Of a stretch of DNA of 7,410 bases, positions 1-4,800 are shown piece by piece (the stretch's first letter is position 1; each line of letters starts with the position of its first letter). The stretch lies in assembly GCA_903871975.1 (NCBI GenBank), contig CAIQIY010000524.1, positions 1 through 7,410 of the forward strand, in the 5' to 3' direction. The stretch is from an uncultured Chloroflexota bacterium. Its GTDB lineage: Bacteria; Chloroflexota; Chloroflexia; Chloroflexales; Roseiflexaceae. The notes under the pieces are model-generated. The model made no database searches and was not told where the DNA came from. It saw only the letters and a program-made list of their open reading frames with translations. Both the position numbers and the translations under genes were made by a program.

Positions 1-1247
1 CCCCAGTCGGCGATCAGCAGCCCGTGCGCGCCATGCCGGCATGCCGCCGACGCCGCGCTGCGGATATTCTCGAGCGCATTCGTCGTGCGCCCGGCCAGGC
101 TGTTCCACGTCGACGTGCCACAACAGACCATGCACGGCACGCCGGCCGCCGTGTAGCGTGCCAGCGCGCCATCGAACGGGTGGTCGGCGTCGTAGCCCCA
201 CTCGATCGCCAGGACATCGCGTGGCAGTTCGGCGATCAGCTCGGGGTGGCGCGTCACCATGTCACCCCAGAACATCATGCGTCGACCGCGTTGCCGCACC
301 GCGTGGTGGATCTTCAGCACAAAATCGAGATACACCCGGCCGACGCCATCGCGCGCGACCCGCTCGGCAGTGCGCCCCTGCCCCAGATCCACGGCTTCAT
401 CGCAGCCAACGTTGATCCAGCGGCTGCGAACATGTGGCAGCAACGCATCATAGAGCCCCTCGATCCACGCCAGCGCGGCGGGGTCGTCGGGTGCCAAGCC
501 GAACGGCCCCTGCATCGGCCCCCACGGCGCCTCGAACCGGCCATGGGTTTCGGCCAGGGGGGCATACCGCGGGTGCACCAACCAGCGCTCGAGGTGACCA
601 AACGAGTTCTGATTGGGCACCAGCTCGATGAAGCGCTCAGCACACCAGGCATCGAGCTCCAGCATGTCCTCGCCAGTCAGTGGCGACGCCTCGGCCCAGA
701 CGTCGCGGTGCTCCGGGTAGGCGAAGGTGTGCTCGGTATACAGCTGGAGCTGATTGAACTTCCAGCTCGCCAGGCGATCGACCAGCGCGCGCAGCGTCGC
801 CATCGTCGGCACACGATCACGGCTGACGTCCAGCATCACGCCGCGCACGGCCAGGTCCGGCCAGTCGCGCACGAACAGACCAGGCACCAGCCGACCGCGC
901 CAGTGCAGCAGCTGGGCCAGCGTCTGTGCACCGTACCAGACACCCGTCGGCGTCGCGGCGCGCACCACAATGCCGTCAGCAGCGACCGTCAGCGTGTACC
1001 CCTGCGCGGGCACATCGGCCGCCGGGTCGTCCACCAGGGTGATCACCACGCCTGCACCGTGCGTGGCGCCGAGCGACCACGTCAGCCCGGCGCCGGCATG
1101 GAGTGCCTGCTGGACGCAGCGTGCCGCGGCGAGATGGCGCCACGGCTCCTGACCACGCAGCACGACCAGCCCTTCGTCCGGCAGGGTGCACGCGTCACCA
1201 GTCAGCGTCAGGTGCTGCGGCGGCGGCAACAGCGGTGGCACATCCAT
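1..1247 (-). CDS. Family 20 glycoside hydrolase (beta-N-acetylhexosaminidase type), C-terminus beyond window
   Basis: Translating the minus strand from ATG at 1247 gives 415 uninterrupted codons to the left edge, so the 3' end of the gene is missing. Residues about 20-120 look like the GH20 N-terminal alpha/beta domain (GH20b), ending in the typical GVWYGAQTLAQLL. The catalytic TIM barrel begins near residue 134 (RGVMLDVSRDRVP) and contains WKFNQLQLY (162-170), the acid/base motif VGCDEA with Asp283-Glu284, WGD (327-329), and a late ADW at the edge. In GH20 the Asp-Glu pair acts in substrate-assisted removal of terminal N-acetylglucosamine or N-acetylgalactosamine. No hydrophobic signal peptide is visible at the proline-rich start, so a cytoplasmic enzyme is likely. 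A strong ribosome site lies 5 bases upstream and the permease gene ends 13 bases before the start, pointing to co-transcription. Family assignment is confident; the exact substrate is not determinable here. Confidence 0.9.
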   Translation of the reverse strand, partial: MDVPPLLPPPQHLTLTGDACTLPDEGLVVLRGQEPWRHLAAARCVQQALHAGAGLTWSLGATHGAGVVITLVDDPAADVPAQGYTLTVAADGIVVRAATPTGVWYGAQTLAQLLHWRGRLVPGLFVRDWPDLAVRGVMLDVSRDRVPTMATLRALVDRLASWKFNQLQLYTEHTFAYPEHRDVWAEASPLTGEDMLELDAWCAERFIELVPNQNSFGHLERWLVHPRYAPLAETHGRFEAPWGPMQGPFGLAPDDPAALAWIEGLYDALLPHVRSRWINVGCDEAVDLGQGRTAERVARDGVGRVYLDFVLKIHHAVRQRGRRMMFWGDMVTRHPELIAELPRDVLAIEWGYDADHPFDGALARYTAAGVPCMVCCGTSTWNSLAGRTTNALENIRSAASAACRHGAHGLLIADW

Positions 1248-1252
1248 CGACA

Positions 1253-1259
1253 CCCCTCC
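1253..1259 (-). promoter_or_regulatory. Ribosome binding site of the GH20 gene
   Basis: GGAGGGG on the minus strand, 5 bases before ATG 1247. It lies wholly in the 13-base gap after the permease stop codon. It decides between the two overlapping ATG codons (1247 and 1243): only 1247 opens the long GH20 frame. Confidence 0.75.
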
Positions 1260-1260
1260 G

Positions 1261-2466
1261 TCAGGTCTGCCGTCGGCGGTCGGGCATACGCCAGGCAGCG
1301 AACAATGCAGCGCCCCACATCACGCCCGATGCCGTGCGGAAGAGCGTCACCAGGTCGGAGGCCTGGGCCAGCGCACCGCCGAGCGCCGAACCGATGATTC
1401 CGCCGCCGCCGTTGGCCGTGTAGAACAGCCCAGCCAGCCGGCCGCGCCGCTCGCGCAGCCCCAGCTCGGTGGTATACGTCAGCGAGGGGATCTCGAAGCA
1501 GGAATAGACGAACGAGCGGATGAGCTGGACCGGCAGAATCCAGGCGATGGCGGTCGAGACCGTGTATGCCAGATAGACACTGGCCATGCCGGCGACGCCG
1601 GTCACCAGCACCCACTTGCGGCCGAACCGATCGGCGAGCAGCCCCGCCAGATACAGGCAGGGCACTTCGCCGAGCGCCGCCAGCGCCCACAAGCCGCTGA
1701 TCTGCCACTGGACATAGCCATTGTCCGCCATGTATTGGGGCCAGAATGTGGCGACCGAGCCCATGCCGAGGAACCACGACATCGTGACGATCAGGAATGG
1801 CCAGAGCACCGCAGTGTCGATGCCGCTGTGCAACGGTGTGGCGGTGGCGGCTACGCGTGGCGCTGCCGCCGGCGCCGACTCGCGCACGCGCAGGACCAGC
1901 AGCGCCGCCAGGCCAAAGCCGAGCGCCGTCAGCGCTACCGCCGCACGCAGGCCCGCCACGTCGGCCACGATGCCGCCGGCCAGCGCCGCACCGGCGAATG
2001 CCAGCGAGCCGAACATCCGGTACGTGCCCATGAGGCGCCCGCGATCCGGCTCGTGCTCGAGGAGATCGCCGATCATCGCCAGGCTGCCCGACTGATAGGC
2101 TGCCATCGACAGCCCCTCAATGATCCTGATGATGAACAGATAGCCATACCACGGCACCAGTGCCGTCAGCGCCAACGATACCGCCAGCCCCAGCGTGCCG
2201 ATCAACAGCAACGGCTTGCGCCGGCCCAGCTGATCCGAACGCCGGCCCCAGGCGTACTGCGACACCAGTGTGGCCACCTGGAACGTGGCGAACACCAGCC
2301 CCGTCTGGGTCGTATCGGCCTCGAGCGAGCCGACATAACGCACCATGAGTGGTGCCGAGGTGCCAACTGCCATGAAGACCAGCATCTGCACGCCGATCAG
2401 CCGGACGAATGCGTCGCGATCGCGGACATCAAACCGCGGCAGGGAGAATCGCACGCTGAACCGCAC
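1261..2466 (-). CDS. MFS transporter, 12 transmembrane helices, probable sugar or glycoside permease
   Basis: This 401-residue protein has alternating hydrophobic helices in two six-helix halves joined by an Ala/Pro-rich linker (about 195-217), the usual layout and length of a major facilitator. Both halves carry the helix 2-3 loop signature: GRRSDQLGRRK (74-84) and GLLADRFGRK (275-284). The second-half stretch around 255-285 (ISGLWALAALGEVP) resembles the LacY/nucleoside-symporter-like MFS branch, which suggests proton-coupled uptake; this is inference. The start is uncertain: the frame has no ATG near its beginning, and I use GTG at 2466, with GTG at 2454 as an alternative; neither has a strong ribosome site. 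It lies 31 bases after the oxidoreductase stop and 13 bases before the GH20 gene, so it most likely imports the hydrolase's substrate. Substrate and direction of transport are not shown by the sequence alone. Confidence 0.88.
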   Translation of the reverse strand: MRFSVRFSLPRFDVRDRDAFVRLIGVQMLVFMAVGTSAPLMVRYVGSLEADTTQTGLVFATFQVATLVSQYAWGRRSDQLGRRKPLLLIGTLGLAVSLALTALVPWYGYLFIIRIIEGLSMAAYQSGSLAMIGDLLEHEPDRGRLMGTYRMFGSLAFAGAALAGGIVADVAGLRAAVALTALGFGLAALLVLRVRESAPAAAPRVAATATPLHSGIDTAVLWPFLIVTMSWFLGMGSVATFWPQYMADNGYVQWQISGLWALAALGEVPCLYLAGLLADRFGRKWVLVTGVAGMASVYLAYTVSTAIAWILPVQLIRSFVYSCFEIPSLTYTTELGLRERRGRLAGLFYTANGGGGIIGSALGGALAQASDLVTLFRTASGVMWGAALFAAWRMPDRRRQT

Positions 2467-2474
2467 TTTCGCTG

Positions 2475-2490
2475 TGCCGCCCGGGCGGCA
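2475..2490 (-). repeat. Perfect 16-bp palindrome between oxidoreductase and permease genes
   Basis: TGCCGCCCGGGCGGCA reads the same on both strands. It lies in the 31-base gap, 7 bases after the oxidoreductase stop and 8 bases before the permease GTG. In RNA it could form a six-pair GC-rich stem with a CCGG loop. There is no following U tract, so a complete terminator is unlikely. It may damp translation or transcription of the downstream genes, protect the upstream mRNA, or be a by-product of high GC. Confidence 0.4.
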
Positions 2491-2497
2491 TGAGCCA

Positions 2498-3601
2498 TCA
2501 GAGCGTGAATGCCGTCGACGTCGACTGCGACAGAATATCGTCGGGCGTCACTTCGCGGCCGAGTCGCGACGACAAATAGATGCCCTCGGAGATCAGCGCG
2601 GTAGCCAGTGCCAGCCCGGCCGTATCGATCCCGGCGACGACGCCCTGCAGCCCGGCGATCCAGTGTTGCTGCGGCCCGTCGTAGGCGGCGTAGCTGGCAT
2701 CATTGGCATGCAGCCGGAACTCGGCGCTGTTCAGGTTGAACGTGCCGTCCATGTCCATGTCGCCGACGCTGGCGAAGTAGGTGAGCGGATTGAGCTTGAT
2801 CCCGCCGCGCGTACCCAAAACCTTGCTGCTCTCGTCGGCCGAGTAGTGCTGTGCCCAGCTGACTTCGATGTCGAGCGTGATGCCGCCAGCGAGCCGCACA
2901 TAGCCCAGCGCCATCTCCTCGACGTCGTAGCCGCCGCGCTCGCGCCGTGCCTCGTCCATCGCAATGCGCTGGTGGGTGGTGCCGCTCACCGTCATCACCG
3001 CCGGATTGCCCAGCAGGTACAACGCCTGGCCGATGAAGTACACGCCCAGATCGATCAGCGCGCCGCCCGAAGCGGTCGCGCGCCGCACAAAATTGCTGGT
3101 GCCGTAGCCGTCGACGAACGGCCGACCGCGCCGACGGAATGCCACCGCCCGCGCATGGTATGGATCGCCGAGCGCGCCCTCGTCGATCAGGCGCCGCGCG
3201 GCCTTGGTCTCGTTCGCGAACAGCGTCGCCAGCTGGATGCCCAGGCGCTGGCCGGTGCGCCGTGCTGCCTCGTGCATCGCCAATGCATCGATGTAGGTGC
3301 CCGCCATCGGCTTCTCGCAGAAGACATGCTTGCCGGCCTCGAGCGCCGCGATCGTGACCGGCGCGTGGAAATTGTTGTGTAGACAGACATCGACGGCCGT
3401 GATCGTGGGATCGGCCAGCAACTGTCGGAAGTCGTGGTGGACGACCGGGATGTGGTACTGTGCTGCGACGCGCTGTGCCTCGGTCTGATCGAGGTCGGCG
3501 ATGGCGACGAGCTCGACATTGGGCATCTCGGCGTATTGCGCGACGTGGCGCTTGCCGATCTGGCCGACTCCGATGACGCCGACCCGGGTGCGCTCGGACA
3601 T
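2498..3601 (-). CDS. Gfo/Idh/MocA family NAD(P)-dependent sugar oxidoreductase
   Basis: This 367-residue protein has the family's usual length and two-domain plan. An N-terminal Rossmann fold carries the dinucleotide loop GVGQIG (11-16) and the acidic end of strand 2 (AIADLD, 33-38). The EKP motif at 96-98 supplies the catalytic lysine (Lys97). The C-terminal substrate and beta-sheet domain contains GGALIDLGVY (179-188), where Asp184 and Tyr188 occupy the usual D-x-x-x-H positions; Tyr instead of His is the pattern of glucose-fructose-oxidoreductase and dihydrodiol-dehydrogenase-like members. Such enzymes oxidise or reduce sugars or cyclitols using NAD(P). No Tat signal is present, so it is cytoplasmic. 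ATG 3601 is chosen because it begins the Rossmann strand directly and has a strong ribosome site 6 bases upstream; the frame stays open upstream to 3727 but that extension is arginine-rich and unlike the family. It is first in the operon with the permease and GH20 genes. The substrate is unknown, perhaps an amino sugar derivative. Confidence 0.92.
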   Translation of the reverse strand: MSERTRVGVIGVGQIGKRHVAQYAEMPNVELVAIADLDQTEAQRVAAQYHIPVVHHDFRQLLADPTITAVDVCLHNNFHAPVTIAALEAGKHVFCEKPMAGTYIDALAMHEAARRTGQRLGIQLATLFANETKAARRLIDEGALGDPYHARAVAFRRRGRPFVDGYGTSNFVRRATASGGALIDLGVYFIGQALYLLGNPAVMTVSGTTHQRIAMDEARRERGGYDVEEMALGYVRLAGGITLDIEVSWAQHYSADESSKVLGTRGGIKLNPLTYFASVGDMDMDGTFNLNSAEFRLHANDASYAAYDGPQQHWIAGLQGVVAGIDTAGLALATALISEGIYLSSRLGREVTPDDILSQSTSTAFTL

Positions 3602-3607
3602 GCTGTG

Positions 3608-3614
3608 CCCCCTC
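3608..3614 (-). promoter_or_regulatory. Ribosome binding site of the Gfo/Idh/MocA gene
   Basis: GAGGGGG on the minus strand within AGAGAGGGGG, 6 bases before ATG 3601. It is the strongest such site in the frame and rules in favour of this start over the ATG at 3727. Confidence 0.75.
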
Positions 3615-3678
3615 TCTCGCGGCGCACGCCAACGGCAGTGTTCCATCGACAGTGATCTGGTGCGTGCGACGGCACAAA

Positions 3679-3707
3679 ACAATACCACGCGCGTCGCCGG
3701 CTGTCGA
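3679..3707 (-). promoter_or_regulatory. Candidate sigma-70-type promoter for the sugar operon
   Basis: On the minus strand TCGACA (3707-3702, five of six to TTGACA) is followed after exactly 17 bases by TATTGT (3684-3679, four of six to TATAAT). Transcription would begin near 3672, leaving a leader of about 70 bases before the Gfo/Idh/MocA start. This is a consensus match by eye only. Confidence 0.45.
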
Positions 3708-3719
3708 GTGAGCCGGCGA
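3694..3719. repeat. Inverted repeat overlapping the -35 box, possible operator
   Basis: TCGCCGGCT (3694-3702) and AGCCGGCGA (3711-3719) are perfect 9-base inverted arms around an 8-base centre. The half-sites are 17 bases apart centre to centre, on one face of the helix or close to it. The element covers the -35 box of the candidate minus-strand promoter, where a bound repressor would block RNA polymerase. No regulator gene is in the window. Because it would lie upstream of the transcript, a hairpin role in RNA is less likely. Confidence 0.45.
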
Positions 3720-3820
3720 ATGTGCATCGACTGGTGGCTGCGCGTACAGCGCCATGGGCGGATTGGCCGGATCGGAATGGTTGGGAACTGTCAACGCGGC
3801 GTAGGGTGAATCGCAACTGA

Positions 3821-3840
3821 CATCGGTGATCATCAGTGAT
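3821..3840. repeat. Tandem decamer repeat, two copies
   Basis: CATCGGTGAT at 3821-3830 is followed directly by CATCAGTGAT at 3831-3840, with one mismatch in ten. The 10-base period would place both copies on the same face of DNA. A third related copy occurs at 4013-4022. It may be a protein-binding array in the shared promoter region; the function is not known. Confidence 0.4.
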
Positions 3841-4012
3841 ACGATCGGGACGTCAGTCGTGCGCACCCGGCGTTCGGGCATATCGTGGTACACCGACGGG
3901 ACACATCTCGCCGGTTCGGGGTGCGCGCCACCAGCCATCGGGCATGCTGTGATATCTCCAGCGCGCGAGCACACCGCCGGGCGGGCACAACCAGCCGACC
4001 TCGCCGTGCACC

Positions 4013-4022
4013 CATCACTGAT
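4013..4022. repeat. Third copy of the CATCxxTGAT decamer, just upstream of TATAAT
   Basis: CATCACTGAT differs from the copy at 3831-3840 by one base, and its last nine bases are the exact reverse complement of 3832-3840. It ends 8 bases before the TATAAT at 4031, between the expected -35 and -10 positions, where a bound protein could influence act transcription. Confidence 0.3.
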
Positions 4023-4030
4023 TTTGGATC

Positions 4031-4036
4031 TATAAT
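4031..4036 (+). promoter_or_regulatory. Candidate -10 box of the act operon promoter
   Basis: A perfect TATAAT in otherwise GC-rich DNA, about 83 bases before the actA start. No good TTGACA-like box lies 16-18 bases upstream (the sequence there is around GCACCC), so the promoter may need an activator or a different sigma factor. The predicted start of transcription is near 4043. Confidence 0.45.
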
Positions 4037-4105
4037 GGCGCGCATCCGGCCCGACCGGCGCAGCGTACCATTGTCCGAACACCGATCATCTCCGCCCGCG
4101 ATTGT

Positions 4106-4112
4106 AGAAAGG
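4106..4112 (+). promoter_or_regulatory. Ribosome binding site of actA
   Basis: AGAAAGG with a 6-base spacer to ATG 4119. It favours this start over the in-frame ATG at 4035, which overlaps the TATAAT and has no such site. Confidence 0.7.
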
Positions 4113-4118
4113 CTCCCG

Positions 4119-4781
4119 ATGGCTCAGATCTTTGATCGGCGAGCGAACACGCTTGTCCGGCTCACGCTCTTCGTCGGTGTCCCGCTCGTTCTCGCCATCC
4201 TCGGAGGGATCTGGTACCTCTTCGGCTGGTCCGACTGGCACCGTGATGTCGGCGTACCGGTCGCCCAACCAGGCGGCGGGTTCAACCACCAGCTCCACGT
4301 CGGTCTCAAGCTCGATTGCCGTTACTGCCACAACGCCGTCGAAGTCTCCTCCAGCGCCAACGTTCCCTCGACCGAAACCTGTATGGGCTGCCACTCGCAG
4401 ATCCTGACCAAGAGCGAGAAACTCGCCTTTGTCCGGGAGAGTTGGGAGACCAACACCCCAATTCAGTGGAATCGCGTCCACGACCTACCGAAGTTTGTCT
4501 ACTTCAACCACAGCCTGCACGTCGCCAAGGGTGTCGGATGTTCGACCTGCCACGGCAACATCGCCGCGATGCCGGTCGTCGCCAAATCCAAGGCACTGTT
4601 CATGTCGTGGTGTCTCGACTGCCACCGCAACCCCGAGCAATACGTCCGCCCGCGCGACCAGATCTACAACACGGCATGGACACCGCCGGCCGATCAGCTC
4701 GAGCAGGGGAAGAAGCTCGTCGAGGAATATCGTATCCGTTCGGCAGACCAGTTGACAAACTGCGCCATTTGCCACCGATAG
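4119..4781 (+). CDS. actA: Alternative complex III subunit ActA, membrane-anchored pentaheme cytochrome c
   Basis: The 220-residue protein has five CxxCH heme-binding motifs: C67-H71, C88-H92, C141-H145, C165-H169 and C215-H219. Residues about 14-37 form one hydrophobic helix that anchors the protein in the membrane, leaving the heme domain on the outer (periplasmic) side. The paired FNHQLHV (55-61) and FNHSLHV (129-135) segments supply histidines that probably serve as distal heme ligands. Length, the MAQIFDR start, the ending TNCAICHR and the motif spacing match the cytochrome subunit of ACIII, which passes electrons from ActB to a mobile carrier or directly to the terminal oxidase. ATG 4119 follows a good ribosome site; the frame remains open upstream to about 3885, but that part lacks family resemblance. 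actB follows after 19 bases, so the two are in one operon. A related multiheme cytochrome of another molybdopterin complex is the only serious alternative, and the actB neighbour argues against it. Confidence 0.94.
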   Translation: MAQIFDRRANTLVRLTLFVGVPLVLAILGGIWYLFGWSDWHRDVGVPVAQPGGGFNHQLHVGLKLDCRYCHNAVEVSSSANVPSTETCMGCHSQILTKSEKLAFVRESWETNTPIQWNRVHDLPKFVYFNHSLHVAKGVGCSTCHGNIAAMPVVAKSKALFMSWCLDCHRNPEQYVRPRDQIYNTAWTPPADQLEQGKKLVEEYRIRSADQLTNCAICHR

Positions 4782-4800
4782 GTCGGAGACTGTGAAGCGT

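Larger units (their letters stand above)
3602..4118. other. Divergent intergenic region between the sugar operon and the act operon
   Basis: These 517 bases separate two genes pointing away from each other and should hold promoters for both. I see a candidate minus-strand promoter with an inverted repeat at 3679-3719, tandem decamers at 3821-3840, a related decamer at 4013-4022, and a perfect TATAAT at 4031-4036. Short open frames here lack ribosome sites and recognisable protein composition. I found no tRNA, riboswitch or terminator. Confidence 0.7.

Noticed and set aside
24..1397. A 457-codon plus-strand open frame opposite the GH20 gene
   Set aside because: The minus strand encodes a clear GH20 enzyme here. 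The plus-strand product is rich in Arg, His and Gln without domain features, and it runs into the permease gene.
1186..2493. A 435-codon plus-strand open frame opposite the MFS gene
   Set aside because: The minus-strand product has helices and duplicated MFS signatures; the plus-strand product is a Gln/Arg/His-rich shadow.
2345..3382. A 345-codon plus-strand open frame opposite the oxidoreductase
   Set aside because: It is antisense to an intact Gfo/Idh/MocA gene and has no plausible ribosome site or domain.
3602..3727. N-terminal extension of the Gfo/Idh/MocA protein to ATG 3727
   Set aside because: It adds 42 residues of Arg-rich sequence ahead of the Rossmann fold and would bury the candidate promoter and strong ribosome site inside the gene.
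3826..4035. A 69-codon plus-strand open frame in the intergenic region
   Set aside because: It has no ribosome site, an arbitrary composition, and overlaps the repeats and putative -10 box.
4035..4118. Longer ActA starting at ATG 4035
   Set aside because: That ATG overlaps TATAAT and lacks a ribosome site, and the added 28 residues do not resemble ActA; ATG 4119 has AGAAAGG at good spacing.
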